Of a DNA stretch of 64,000 nucleotides, positions 1-8,887 are shown piece after piece. The notes below the pieces were generated by a model. It was given only the letters and a program-made list of their open reading frames with translations, was not told the origin of the DNA and ran no database searches. Source of the DNA: Kineosporia corallincola (lineage in GTDB: Bacteria > Actinomycetota > Actinomycetes > Actinomycetales > Kineosporiaceae); the NCBI RefSeq assembly GCF_018499875.1, contig NZ_JAHBAY010000019.1:62001-126000 (forward strand), written 5' to 3'. Each line of letters opens with the position of its first letter. The stretch's first letter is position 1. The translations under genes were made by a program, and so were the position numbers.

Positions 1-1
1 G

Positions 2-337
2 GCCGCCATCGCCCCCTTCGCCGACGCCCCGGTGCGGATCGCCGACGTGGCCAACTGCCGGGTGAAGGAGTCGGACCGGATCGACGCCATGGCCACCGCC
101 CTGACCGCTTGCGGCATCACCGTGCGCACCGGCCCGGACTGGATCGAGGTGCACCCGGGCGAACCGCACGGCGCCCGGGTGGCGACCCGCGCCGATCACC
201 GGATCGCCATGTCCCTCAGCGTCACCGGCCTGCGCACCCCGGGCATCGAGCTCGACGACCCGGGCTGCGTGGCCAAGACCTTCCCGGCCTTCCACGAGGA
301 GTTCGCCGCGGTGCGGGAGGCCTGGGCGCAGACCTGA
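2..337 (+). CDS. aroA: 3-phosphoshikimate 1-carboxyvinyltransferase (EPSP synthase), C-terminal fragment
   Basis: This is the last 111 codons of EPSP synthase, which joins phosphoenolpyruvate to shikimate-3-phosphate in the aromatic amino acid pathway in the cytosol. The reading frame is open from the left edge of the window, so the N-terminal three quarters lie outside. Visible family signatures are RVKESDRIDAMATALTACG, ending with the DHRIAMS motif of the active-site domain and the C-terminal KTFPAFHEEF stretch. It ends at TGA 335-337. No terminator hairpin was evident before the next gene. Confidence 0.93.
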   Translation, partial: AAIAPFADAPVRIADVANCRVKESDRIDAMATALTACGITVRTGPDWIEVHPGEPHGARVATRADHRIAMSLSVTGLRTPGIELDDPGCVAKTFPAFHEEFAAVREAWAQT

Positions 338-575
338 TCCGCTCCGGACGCCGTGACCGGTGCCGCCCTTCGCGAGCCTTTCGGGTAGCGAGTGGCCACG
401 TACGGAGGTGTCACTGATCACCGTAACTCCCGCCCCAGGGGAGTCTTTTCCGGGCATATCGCCCGCAGCAGGCCAATTTTCGCGATAGCGCGAGCTTCGC
501 CCCTGCTAGCCTCCGCCCGAAGTGGGGGGCGTGGCTTGCTATTGCCCCGTAATGAGACGTGACTGTGGGGCATCG

Positions 576-2588
576 GTGAACCAGAACGAGTCAGGGCAGC
601 AGGGCGGGGACAGAACCTCGAGGGCGAGCGAGAACCCTCGGTCGGTAACGGGTTCGGGGGCGGCGGCTTCTCCCGAGGGGACGTCGGGCGGGGCGACGAC
701 GCCGATGCCCCGCACCGCGGCCGGATCGGGTTCCGGTTCGGCTGACGGTTCGGCTGACGGGCCGGCCCAGGCGCCGGCGGACGCGGGGTCCGAGGCCGGC
801 CGGCCGACGACCGGGGCCCAGCCGGGGCAGCTCGGGCAGCCGGGGCAGCTCAGTCAGCCGGGGCAGCTCGGGCAGCCCGCACCGTTCAACCAGGCCGGGC
901 ACCCCGACGAGCCCGGCTACTCCGACCCCTCCGGCCGGCCCGGGCCGTTCGGTGGGTTCGGCCAGCCCGGACCGGGCGGCCAGTTCGGTCAGACCGCTTC
1001 CGGCCAGACCGCTTCCGGCCAGCCCGGTTTCGGCCAGCCGGGCCCGTTCAACCCATCCGGCTCTCAGCAGCCCGGCCCGAACCAGTTCGGCTACCCCGGC
1101 CAGCCCGGCCAGCCCGGCCCGAACCAGTTCGGCTACCCCGGCCAGCCCGGCTCGAACCAGTTCGGCTACCCCGGCCAGCCCGGCCAGCCCGGCTCGAACC
1201 AGCCCGGCCAGCCCGGCCAGCCCGGCTCGCCGCAGTGGGGCACGCCGCCGACGGGGCCGAAGTCCTCGTCCACCAACAAGAAGATCGTGCTCGGCGTCAT
1301 CGGGGCCGTGCTCGCGCTCGTCCTGATCGGGGCGGGGGCGGTCGCCGTGACCCGGGGCGGTGGGTCCGACGGGACGGCCGCCGCCGACGGTGAGGAGGTC
1401 GCGGCCACCACCCTCGCCACGCCGTTCGTCGAGGCTGCCAACGCGCTGAAGGTGTCCGAGGGCGTCTCGTACGAGGACGACAGCTACTCGGTCAAGATCA
1501 CCAAGAGCGGCGACATGGTCGGGACCGTCAGCTACGACACCCCGATCCTGCGCGCCGACGACATCACCTACGCCCAGCTGTCCCCCTACGAGGTCGACGA
1601 CGTCATCCCCTACATGAAGGACTACCGCGGCGGGACGGCGGACGAGTGGGTCGAGCTCGAGCGCTCCAGCCTCGACACGATGGACATCGACCACTCGGCA
1701 CCCGCCTCCCCGTCCGCCCTCGGCGACGCGCTGCTGACCGCCCTGGACGACGACTCCACCGACTTCTCCCCCACCGTCGAGGGTTACGAGGACTCCCTGG
1801 CCACGGCGGACGCCGGCGAGGAGACGAACACCACGGTCAGCCTCGACGGCACCACCCCGGCCCTGATGGCCCAGACCTCGGCCGGCCCGGTCTACGTGTC
1901 GGCCACGGCGCCGTACCGGGTGCTCAACGTCCCGGCCGGCCTGGCCACCGGTTCCGGCAGCGACACAACGGGTTCCGGTGACACCACGGCGACGGACGGC
2001 GCGAGCAGCGAGTCGTCGACGCGGGACGGGAGCGGGACGGGCACGGGTGAGAACGTCGCGTTCCGGAAGAGCGCGATCACGCCGTACGTCTCGGCGCGCG
2101 AGGGCGTGCAGATCGCCGAGCTGAGCTCCGACCAGCTCAGCCGGGCCTACGACGACATGATCGGTTACGCCGAAAAGTTCGACAGCGTCCTCGACTCCCA
2201 GGTCGAGATCACCGTGGACTCCACGAAGAAGTCGTGCAAGGCCTCGAAGTGCACCGCCTCGATCAAGGTGACGACCCGTCCGTACACCAGCTCCGGCACC
2301 GCCGAGAGCACCCGCATCGGCGTGCACGTCTCGTACCAGATCAACGCCTACAACTACGTCAACGAACCGGACCTGACCTGCACCACGGTCGTCGACATGC
2401 CGGCCAAGGGCACGAAGACGCTGAAGTGCGCGGTGGACGCGACGGCGATGCTGAAGAAGGCCGCCAAGGAGTCCTACCTCCACGACATCAGCATGTCGTA
2501 CTCGGCCATCGGCCTGTCCGACACCGACTTCGACGCGCTCGTCGAGTCCCTGAAGAGCCGCCAGGGCTCGACGGCGGCCAGCCAGTAA
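576..2588 (+). CDS. Membrane-anchored protein with Gly/Pro/Gln-rich repeat N-terminus
   Basis: No function can be assigned. From GTG 576 the protein has about 670 residues: a low-complexity N-terminus rich in Gly, Pro and Gln (about residues 85-225, with repeated units such as [13 protein letters not shown]), one hydrophobic helix near residues 237-258, and an extracytoplasmic part of about 410 residues. The outer part has a beta-rich stretch after the helix, a Ser/Thr/Gly linker near 430-485, and a C-terminal domain with Cys554, Cys559, Cys602 and Cys618 that could form two disulfides. This resembles actinobacterial type II membrane proteins with Pro-rich cytoplasmic tails. Start is uncertain: GTG 522 and ATG 552 are in frame; 576 has TGGGG just upstream. 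Confidence 0.75.
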   Translation: MNQNESGQQGGDRTSRASENPRSVTGSGAAASPEGTSGGATTPMPRTAAGSGSGSADGSADGPAQAPADAGSEAGRPTTGAQPGQLGQPGQLSQPGQLGQPAPFNQAGHPDEPGYSDPSGRPGPFGGFGQPGPGGQFGQTASGQTASGQPGFGQPGPFNPSGSQQPGPNQFGYPGQPGQPGPNQFGYPGQPGSNQFGYPGQPGQPGSNQPGQPGQPGSPQWGTPPTGPKSSSTNKKIVLGVIGAVLALVLIGAGAVAVTRGGGSDGTAAADGEEVAATTLATPFVEAANALKVSEGVSYEDDSYSVKITKSGDMVGTVSYDTPILRADDITYAQLSPYEVDDVIPYMKDYRGGTADEWVELERSSLDTMDIDHSAPASPSALGDALLTALDDDSTDFSPTVEGYEDSLATADAGEETNTTVSLDGTTPALMAQTSAGPVYVSATAPYRVLNVPAGLATGSGSDTTGSGDTTATDGASSESSTRDGSGTGTGENVAFRKSAITPYVSAREGVQIAELSSDQLSRAYDDMIGYAEKFDSVLDSQVEITVDSTKKSCKASKCTASIKVTTRPYTSSGTAESTRIGVHVSYQINAYNYVNEPDLTCTTVVDMPAKGTKTLKCAVDATAMLKKAAKESYLHDISMSYSAIGLSDTDFDALVESLKSRQGSTAASQ

Positions 2589-2632
2589 CGGCAGCCTCCT
2601 CGTCTGATCCGCGGTCGGACCCGGTCACCTGT

Positions 2633-3559
2633 TCACCTGTTCACCGTGCCACCGCCGGCGCGCGCCCGGTCACTGCCGCGCGCGCCGGTGGTGACCCTCG
2701 TGCGGCTGCGCTCGCGCGCCGGTTTCAGGCTGCTCACCAGCAGCCCGGCCAGCACCAGGGCCGCGCCGGCGTAGGAGGCCACCGCGAACCGCTCCCCCGC
2801 CAGCGCACCGAACACCCCGGCCCACAACGGTTCCCCGGCCAGGATGATCGTGGCCCGCACCACCGGTACCGAGCGCTGGGCCCAGGTGATGGCCAGCCAG
2901 ACCAGGGCGGTGCTGAGCCCCAGCACCCCGGCCGGCATCAGCACCCCGGCCGAGAACTCCGGCACGTGCTCACCGGCGAGCGGAGCGCACACGGCGGCGC
3001 CCGCGGCGCAGACCGCCAGTTGCACGGCCGTCATCCGCAGCGGGTCGGCGCCGGGCGCGTACGCCCCGATCACCAGGATCTGACCGGCCGTGGCCACGGC
3101 GCAGGCGATGGTGAGGGTCTCTCCGGTGCCCGGCGTCAGGGCACCGGACACACCCGCCCCACCGCCGGACAGCAGCAGCCCGCCGGCGAAGGCCAGGACG
3201 ATGCCGGCCCAGGCCCGGGCGTCCGGGGCCCGGCGGGTGAACAGCCAGGTCAGCAGCGGCACCAGCGGCACGTACAGCGCGGTCAGGAACGCCGACGTGG
3301 AGCTCGGGATGCGGGCCAGGCCGAGCGTCTGCAAGCCGTAGCCGGCGAAGAGGGTGGCGCCGATCAGCACGCCCCCCTTCACCTCGTGCCGGGTCAGGCC
3401 GCGCAGTCGCGGCCCGCACAGCACCAGCATCACCAGGGTGGACACGCCGAACCGCAGCGCGACGAAGGTGAACGGGTCTACCTGCTCCAGCCCGTGTTTC
3501 GCGAGAAGAAAGCTGCCGCCCCAGACGATCGTGACGGCCACGAGGACAAGTTCCGGCAC
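2633..3559 (-). CDS. EamA/DMT-family transporter
   Basis: About 308 residues with ten hydrophobic segments and the two-repeat layout of EamA (drug/metabolite transporter) exporters. The N-terminus VTIVWGGSFLLAKHG and the mid-protein PSSTSAFLTALYVPLVPL are typical of the family, whose members usually export amino acids or other small metabolites. The substrate cannot be read from sequence. I chose GTG 3559 because the first membrane helix begins there and a perfect palindrome lies just upstream; ATG 3595 is in frame. It is convergent with the preceding gene, 44 bp away. Confidence 0.87.
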   Translation of the reverse strand: MPELVLVAVTIVWGGSFLLAKHGLEQVDPFTFVALRFGVSTLVMLVLCGPRLRGLTRHEVKGGVLIGATLFAGYGLQTLGLARIPSSTSAFLTALYVPLVPLLTWLFTRRAPDARAWAGIVLAFAGGLLLSGGGAGVSGALTPGTGETLTIACAVATAGQILVIGAYAPGADPLRMTAVQLAVCAAGAAVCAPLAGEHVPEFSAGVLMPAGVLGLSTALVWLAITWAQRSVPVVRATIILAGEPLWAGVFGALAGERFAVASYAGAALVLAGLLVSSLKPARERSRTRVTTGARGSDRARAGGGTVNR

Positions 3560-3568
3560 GCCCCGACC

Positions 3569-3588
3569 GTAACCCGCATCCGGGTTAC
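3569..3588. promoter_or_regulatory. Perfect palindrome upstream of the DMT transporter
   Basis: GTAACCCG and CGGGTTAC flank a 4-nt loop (CATC). The palindrome ends 10 bp upstream of GTG 3559, where an operator or a short 5' hairpin would act. If translation starts at ATG 3595 instead, it falls inside the coding region. No regulator gene is adjacent, so the binding protein is unknown. Confidence 0.4.
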
Positions 3589-3769
3589 CCCACATTCACT
3601 TACGGTGCATACCGGAAATACCTCCCGTAGGCGCGAACCTGGCGCAGGGACGCCGGAGGGGCACAGGCCGCCGGCGCCCGCCCGGAACCTCAGCCGTTCC
3701 AGGGGTCTTCGGCGAACCGGACCCCTCAGAACCGAGGACGACGACAGCGGCTCGTCTACGCTCCCCCGC

Positions 3770-4255
3770 ATGATCTCCTCCGGCCAGCGGTGCGCCCTCG
3801 ACGTCCTCCTGATCCTGACCCGCGGCGAGCAGGTGCTGTTCGGCCTACGCCAGGGCACCGGCTTCGCCGACGGCCTGTGGAACCTGCCCAGCGGCAAGGC
3901 CGAGTTCGCGGAACCCGCCGTGCTGGCCGTGATTCGCGAGGCGCACGAGGAGATCGGGCTGACGCTGAGCGAGGACGACCTGGTTCCGTCGTCCACCATT
4001 CATGTCCGCCACACCGACGCCGACACCCGCATCGGCATCGTCTTCCACGCCGAGCTCGACCCGGCCCGCCACGGCGAGCCCTACAACGCCGAACCGGGCA
4101 AGTGCGCCCGGCTCGGCTGGTTCCCCCTCACCGCCGCACCCGCACCGGCACTCGTCTACAGCACCGAGGCGCTGCGCCTGCACCGGGCCGGCCTGCACTT
4201 CGGCACCCTCGGCTGGGGCACCACCGATTCCGCCGTCGATGTCGTGACCGGGTGA
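3770..4255 (+). CDS. NUDIX hydrolase
   Basis: A 161-residue single-domain NUDIX protein, hydrolysing a nucleoside diphosphate linked to some group X. The complete NUDIX box G-x5-E-x7-RE-U-x-EE-x-G-U is present at about residues 42-64, with REAHEEIGL holding the metal-binding glutamates. The substrate is not predictable; the length fits small housekeeping MutT-like or (d)NTP/NDP-sugar hydrolases. Start ATG 3770 has no Shine-Dalgarno sequence but has TACGCT exactly 7 nt upstream, the arrangement of a leaderless transcript. It is followed 22 bp later by an uncharacterised gene with the same promoter layout. Confidence 0.9.
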   Translation: MISSGQRCALDVLLILTRGEQVLFGLRQGTGFADGLWNLPSGKAEFAEPAVLAVIREAHEEIGLTLSEDDLVPSSTIHVRHTDADTRIGIVFHAELDPARHGEPYNAEPGKCARLGWFPLTAAPAPALVYSTEALRLHRAGLHFGTLGWGTTDSAVDVVTG

Positions 4256-4277
4256 TCGCGCCGCTACGCTGGGCTGA

Positions 4278-4838
4278 ATGACCGGCCCGAACCTGGTGTG
4301 GATCGACCAGCAGTACGACCGTGAGCACGGCGAGCGCTACGCCGCCCACGTGCGCTCGCTGGAGGCGGCCTTCGCCGAGCACTGGGGCGACATCTCGCCC
4401 GTCGGATTCGCCTGCACCGCCTGGCGTCTGGCCACCGTGCCGCACCTCGACCCGGGCTACGTGCGGCTGCACCGCCGGGCCCTGTCCGCCGAGTGCGAGC
4501 GCAACACCTGGGACGGGTCGCTGACCGCCCGGGTCCGGCTGGTCTCGCCGCCGCCCGAACCCCTGGCCAAGACCCAGGTCTGGGGGCAGGACCGGGGCTG
4601 GCGGGGCTGGCCGGTGGTGCTCGGGCAGTACCTCCGGCCGTCCGCCGAGGAGGTCAGCCGCTTTCCGCACCTGCGCCCCGAGCTGCTGATCGACGCCCCG
4701 CTGCCGCTGACCGGCCTGCCCCCGGCACCCGAGCGCCCGGGCCCGGAGCTGGCCGACCTGGCCGTGCGGGCCGTGAGCGTGCTGGCCCGCGAGCTCAACG
4801 ACCTGCTGCGCCCGGTCCTGGCCGCCCTCGACACCTGA
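4278..4838 (+). CDS. Hypothetical protein
   Basis: I do not recognise this 186-residue protein. It is soluble, without signal peptide or membrane helix, has several Trp residues (GWRGWP near the middle) and a Leu-rich C-terminal helix. Codon use is strongly GC3-rich like its neighbours, which supports it being real. The start ATG 4278 is preceded by TACGCT plus 7 nt, again a likely leaderless promoter, so it may be transcribed separately from the NUDIX gene just upstream. Confidence 0.7.
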   Translation: MTGPNLVWIDQQYDREHGERYAAHVRSLEAAFAEHWGDISPVGFACTAWRLATVPHLDPGYVRLHRRALSAECERNTWDGSLTARVRLVSPPPEPLAKTQVWGQDRGWRGWPVVLGQYLRPSAEEVSRFPHLRPELLIDAPLPLTGLPPAPERPGPELADLAVRAVSVLARELNDLLRPVLAALDT

Positions 4839-4995
4839 AGCACGCTCGACACCCGGGCCTTGCTGCCCGATTCGCGGGCAAGGTCTCGTTGACGGTCATC
4901 TGGTACCGTCCGGTACGGAATGCGCTTCGGTTGCGTCCGACGACCGTGCGCGCCCGAACCCGGTCGCGGACGCCAGAGCTGATGGGTGGTTCGGC

Positions 4996-5805
4996 TTGAC
5001 GATTCCGCAGTGGGTCGGCGACGACATCGACCTGACCCGCCCCAGTGTGTCCCGGGTCTACGACTACTATCTCGGCGGCTTCCACAACTTCGCCTCCGAC
5101 CGGGAGATGGCCGAGAAGGCGATCGCCGACTGGCCCGACCTGCCGCTGATCATGCGCTCCAACCGGGCCTTCCTGCGCCGGGGTGTGAAGCTGCTGATCG
5201 AGCAGGGGGTGCGGCAGTTCCTCGACATCGGCTCCGGCATCCCGACCGTGGGCAACGTGCACGAGGTGGCGCAGGACCTCGACCCGGCCTCCCGCATCGT
5301 CTACGTCGACACCGACCCGGTCGCGGTCGCGCACAGCCGCTCGCTGCTGGCCGGCAACGCGAACGCCGAGGTGCTGGCGGGCGACTTCACCCAGCCGGCG
5401 AAACTGCTGGCCGAGGTGGAGGAACTGGGTCTGCTCGACCTGGACCGGCCGGTGGCCGTGCTGCTGAACGCGCTGCTGCACTTCGTGCCCGACCCGCTCG
5501 ACCCGGCCGGTCTGATCGGCACCTTCCGCGACTGGAGCCCGGCGGGCAGCTACCTGCTGATCAGCCACGCCACCCACGAGCTGCACCCGCCGGAACTCAC
5601 CCGCGCGCACCGCGACCTGTACAAGAACAACACCGCCAGCCCGATGACGATGCGCAGCCGCGAGCAGGTGGCCGGGTTCTTCGCCGGCTACGAGCTGCTG
5701 GAGCCCGGCATCGAGCTGAGCGAGCACTGGCACCCGGACGGGACGGGGTCGCCGGACCAGGCGGAGCGGTTCCCGATCTGGGCCGGAGTCGGCCGCAAGC
5801 CATGA
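4996..5805 (+). CDS. SAM-dependent methyltransferase, DUF574/Methyltransf_19 type
   Basis: 269 residues. The N-terminal SRVYDYYLGGFHNFASDRE is the hallmark of the actinobacterial S-adenosyl methyltransferase family (Methyltransf_19), and FLDIGSGIPT near residue 75 is the SAM-binding motif I, followed by the acidic VYVDTDPVAV strand. The natural substrates of this large family are mostly unknown. The start is a TTG at 4996 with a purine-rich GATGGGTGG just upstream. The stop is 22 bp before the PAS-GGDEF-EAL gene, so the two are probably co-transcribed, a pairing that suggests a signalling rather than a biosynthetic role, though that is inference. Confidence 0.88.
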   Translation: MTIPQWVGDDIDLTRPSVSRVYDYYLGGFHNFASDREMAEKAIADWPDLPLIMRSNRAFLRRGVKLLIEQGVRQFLDIGSGIPTVGNVHEVAQDLDPASRIVYVDTDPVAVAHSRSLLAGNANAEVLAGDFTQPAKLLAEVEELGLLDLDRPVAVLLNALLHFVPDPLDPAGLIGTFRDWSPAGSYLLISHATHELHPPELTRAHRDLYKNNTASPMTMRSREQVAGFFAGYELLEPGIELSEHWHPDGTGSPDQAERFPIWAGVGRKP

Positions 5806-5827
5806 GCCGCCGGACGATGGCGCAGTG

Positions 5828-7963
5828 ATGACCCAGAAGCGACTGATCGCCGACTGGGAGCAGGCGCTGCGCGAGTCCGGTGACCCCCTGGCGAGCGAGC
5901 ACGACTTCGCGCACCTGGCCGAGCGTCTCAGCTCGGTCACGCTGGCCGGGCTGACCCCCACGGCGGACGCCGACAAGGCCGGGCGGCGCCTCGGCCGGTT
6001 GCTGGTGGACGCCCACCTGACCGCGCCGAACGCGATCGGCCAGGCGATGACGGTGCTGGCCCGGTACGCGCCGGACGTCGGCGATCTGCACCGTGAGCAG
6101 CAGCTCGTGCGCATGCAGGGCGGGCTGGCCGCCGGGCACGCCGCGGCCGTGCAGCGGCTGCTGCTGGCCCAGCAGGAGGCCATCCACCAGGCCTCCACCG
6201 CCGCGCGTGACGACGTGGCCCGCGCGCTGAGCGAGTCCGAGGCGCGCTGGCGCACGCTGGTCGACCAGGCGCCGGTGGGCATCGCGATCGGCGACATCGA
6301 GGGCAACGTGCTGGAGGCGAACTCCTCGCTCCAGCGGATGTTCGGCTACTCGCTGGAGGAGATGCGCGGCATCCGGGTGCAGGAGTTCACCCACCCCGAC
6401 GACACCGAGGACATCTGGGAGCAGTACGCCGACCTGGTGGCCGGGCGCCTGGAGGAGTTCCGCACCGAGAAGCGGTACGTGCGCAAGGACGGCGAGGTGG
6501 TGTGGACCAACCTCAGCGTCACCCTGATCCGCGACCCGGACGGCGAGCCGGCCTTCCAGGTGGCCGTGATGGAGGACATCACCGACCGGCGCCTGCTCCA
6601 GGAGAAACTGCGGCACGAGGCCACGCACGACCCGCTGACCGGGCTGCCGAACCGGGTGCTGTTCCTCCAGCGGCTCGACCGCGCGGTGGCCGACCCGGGC
6701 CCGGACGAGCGGATCGCCGTGCTGTTCATCGACCTGGACGGGTTCAAGTTCGTCAACGACTCGCGCGGGCACATCGTGGGCGACCGGGTGCTGATGGCGG
6801 TGGCCGAGCGGCTGACCGAGGGCGCCCGGCCCTCCGGGGCGCTGGTGGCCCGCCTGGCCGGCGACGAGTTCGTGGCGCTGCTGTCGAGCGGCCTGTCCGA
6901 GGCCACGCCGATGCGGGTGGCCGAGGACCTGCTGGCGGCGCTGAAGCAGCCGCTGAAGGTGACCGGCCAGCTGCCGGTACAGGTCGGGGCGAGCATCGGC
7001 GTGGTGGAACTGGCTGCGGCGGGCGCCAACTCGGCCGAGATCATGCAGGCCGCCGACCTGGCCCTGCACGCGGCCAAGGAGGCCGGCAAGGGCCGGGTGG
7101 TGGAGCACGACCCGCAGCGCCGGGCCGGGCAGCTGACCAGATTCCAGGTGGCGATGCAGCTTCCGGGCCTGGTGGAGCGCGGTGAACTGGCCCTGGTGTA
7201 CCAGCCGCTGGTGCGCCTGGACGACGGTGAGGTGCACAGCGTGGAGGCGCTGCTGCGCTGGAACCACCCGCACATGGGCTCGCTGTCGCCGGACATGTTC
7301 ATCCGGATCGCCGAGGAGAACGCCGCGATCCTGCCGATCGGCCGGTGGGTGCTGGACCGGGCCTGCGCCGACCTGGCGGCCAGCGCCTGGCCCGCGGTGA
7401 ACATCAATGTCAGCGTGCGGCAGCTGTACTCGCCTCAATTTGTGGACGACGTCAGGCGCGCTCTGGACCTGGCCGAGCTCGATCCGTCGATGCTGCGGGT
7501 GGAGATCACCGAGAGCGTCGTGATGAACCTGGACGACCCGGAGCCGGTGGCCGTGCTGGACACCCTGACCGGGCTCGGCGCACGCCTGGTGATGGACGAC
7601 TTCGGCACCGGGTACAGCAATCTCGCGGCGCTGCGCCGGCTTCCCTGGGACGAGCTGAAGCTGGCCGGGGCGTTCCTGGAGAGCACCCGGGGCGGGCGGC
7701 CGTGGAACCCCACCGACCAGCGGATCCTCAGCACCCTGGTGGACCTGGCGCACAGCATCGACCTGCTGGTGACGGCCGAGGGCGTGGAGACCGCCGAACA
7801 GGACGAGCAGGTGCGGGCGATCGGCTGCGACGTGGGCCAGGGCTGGTACTACGCCCGGGCGGAGGCCTTCACGCCGTCCACCCCCGCCCGCCCGGGACCC
7901 GGCGCCCGCCGGCGGACCTCGCCGGACACCGCGCCGATCCCGAAGATCCAGTCACCACGGTAG
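5828..7963 (+). CDS. PAS-GGDEF-EAL cyclic-di-GMP turnover protein
   Basis: 711 residues in four parts: a helical N-terminus (1-135), a PAS sensor domain (about 138-260), a GGDEF diguanylate cyclase domain (about 270-430) and an EAL phosphodiesterase domain (about 445-695). The cyclase signature is AGDEF at 344-348, a common working variant. No RxxD inhibitory site is present ahead of it (the position reads RPSG). The EAL domain keeps EALLRW (Glu473), NINVSV, EITES, DDFGTGYSN and the EGVE motif, but the K-x-D motif that normally follows the DDFGTG loop reads KLA, so the Asp is lost. There are no membrane helices; the protein is cytosolic. GTG 5825 is an alternative start. Confidence 0.94.
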   Translation: MTQKRLIADWEQALRESGDPLASEHDFAHLAERLSSVTLAGLTPTADADKAGRRLGRLLVDAHLTAPNAIGQAMTVLARYAPDVGDLHREQQLVRMQGGLAAGHAAAVQRLLLAQQEAIHQASTAARDDVARALSESEARWRTLVDQAPVGIAIGDIEGNVLEANSSLQRMFGYSLEEMRGIRVQEFTHPDDTEDIWEQYADLVAGRLEEFRTEKRYVRKDGEVVWTNLSVTLIRDPDGEPAFQVAVMEDITDRRLLQEKLRHEATHDPLTGLPNRVLFLQRLDRAVADPGPDERIAVLFIDLDGFKFVNDSRGHIVGDRVLMAVAERLTEGARPSGALVARLAGDEFVALLSSGLSEATPMRVAEDLLAALKQPLKVTGQLPVQVGASIGVVELAAAGANSAEIMQAADLALHAAKEAGKGRVVEHDPQRRAGQLTRFQVAMQLPGLVERGELALVYQPLVRLDDGEVHSVEALLRWNHPHMGSLSPDMFIRIAEENAAILPIGRWVLDRACADLAASAWPAVNINVSVRQLYSPQFVDDVRRALDLAELDPSMLRVEITESVVMNLDDPEPVAVLDTLTGLGARLVMDDFGTGYSNLAALRRLPWDELKLAGAFLESTRGGRPWNPTDQRILSTLVDLAHSIDLLVTAEGVETAEQDEQVRAIGCDVGQGWYYARAEAFTPSTPARPGPGARRRTSPDTAPIPKIQSPR

Positions 7964-7966
7964 TTC

Positions 7967-8440
7967 TCACATCCGGCTGACCCCGACGTAGAACACTCCC
8001 AGGGCCACGACCAGCAGGCCGCAGAACGCCGTCGACATGATCATCAGGGCCGGGCGGGTGCGCACCCACAGCCGCAGCAGCAGGTAGGTGCTCACAGTGA
8101 CGACGTAGGCCATCGGCGCCAGGTACGACACGAACACGGCGGCACAGGTGACCACGACCGAGGCGACGAGGGCGGCCCGGCCGGCGCGGCGCCCGCCCAG
8201 GTCACCCGACAGCGCCAGGTAGGTACCGCCCCCGACGAGCGCGGCCACCAGGCCGAGCACGCCCCAGTGCGCGAGGCGGGCCAGGCCGACGGCGGCGAAG
8301 AACCCGGCCGCGACGCCCACGAACGACGCGGCGCCGATCAGCACCGGCCGGGCCGTGCCCCGGCGCAGAGCCAGCAGCAGGGCCATGATCCCGGCGTAGC
8401 CGGCCGTGCCGAGGATCAGCACGATCAGGGCGATGTCCAC
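7967..8440 (-). CDS. Small multi-pass membrane protein
   Basis: 157 residues with about five hydrophobic helices and short basic loops. No family was recognised. Start ATG 8440 is preceded (on the minus strand) by AAGGAGA, a good ribosome binding site. It converges on the cyclic-di-GMP gene with only 3 bp between stops and is divergent from the HTH/Clp-N pair, with a 238-bp shared upstream region. Confidence 0.7.
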   Translation of the reverse strand: MDIALIVLILGTAGYAGIMALLLALRRGTARPVLIGAASFVGVAAGFFAAVGLARLAHWGVLGLVAALVGGGTYLALSGDLGGRRAGRAALVASVVVTCAAVFVSYLAPMAYVVTVSTYLLLRLWVRTRPALMIMSTAFCGLLVVALGVFYVGVSRM

Positions 8441-8632
8441 GTGATCTCTCCTTGAGAAGTGCTTGCGGGACGCTGTTCCGGGACGCCCGGAGGGACGCCG
8501 GCGTGCGGGTCGCGGGCCCGCGCCGCCACCGACGGCGCCAGCCTGTCAGCGTCCGGCCGGCGGCACGTCCGGCCAAAGTCGCATCCCACGCGTCGCGCGC
8601 ACGGTCATCCGAAAGTCGCACCGTCGGGACCG

Positions 8633-8673
8633 TCAGTCTGGGTTGACGAATCCCGCATGTCAGCCCAGACTGA
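8633..8673 (+). promoter_or_regulatory. Palindromic operator containing a leaderless promoter
   Basis: Two 15-bp arms, TCAGTCTGGGTTGAC (8633-8647) and GTCAGCCCAGACTGA (8659-8673), match as an inverted repeat at 14 of 15 positions around an 11-bp spacer. Inside it are TTGACG (8643-8648) and CAGACT (8666-8671), separated by 17 bp. Transcription would begin about 7 nt after the second hexamer, at the ATG (8679) of the HTH gene. The likely reading is an autoregulated, leaderless promoter covered by its own repressor. Confidence 0.6.
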
Positions 8674-8678
8674 CAGAC

Positions 8679-8882
8679 ATGGAAACGGGAGAGCTGTCCG
8701 AGCGGCTGAGATCGCACGATCCGTCCGTGGGCCTGCGGGCCGTCGGCGCGCTGCACCGGCTGGCCGAGCAGGTCGAGGCCGCCGCCGTGGCCCGGGCCCG
8801 CGAGCAGGGCTGGTCGTGGGAGCAGATCGGTGACGCGCTCGGCGTCTCCCGGCAGTCGGTTCACACCAAACACGGGAAGTGA
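8679..8882 (+). CDS. Small helix-turn-helix DNA-binding protein
   Basis: A 67-residue protein made of a Leu-rich helix and a C-terminal helix-turn-helix (GWSWEQIGDALGVSRQSVHTKH), the sequence type seen in small actinobacterial regulators encoded next to Clp-N domain proteins. I chose ATG 8679 over longer in-frame starts because the -10-like CAGACT lies 7 nt upstream and the homologous part begins there. Its promoter overlaps a long palindrome, so autoregulation is likely. The next gene starts 5 bp after its stop, and GGGAAG before this stop serves as that gene's ribosome binding site. Confidence 0.82.
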   Translation: METGELSERLRSHDPSVGLRAVGALHRLAEQVEAAAVARAREQGWSWEQIGDALGVSRQSVHTKHGK

Positions 8883-8887
8883 CACTG

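Noticed and set aside
591-2483. A 630-codon open frame on the minus strand opposite the repeat-rich protein
   Set aside because: It is a shadow of the plus-strand gene: Arg/Gly/Val-rich, no start signal and no family motif. The plus strand has a clear membrane helix and ordered domains.
4795-7753. Long minus-strand frames opposite the methyltransferase and GGDEF-EAL genes
   Set aside because: They are produced by the high GC3 of the real genes and read as low-complexity His/Arg/Ala sequence.
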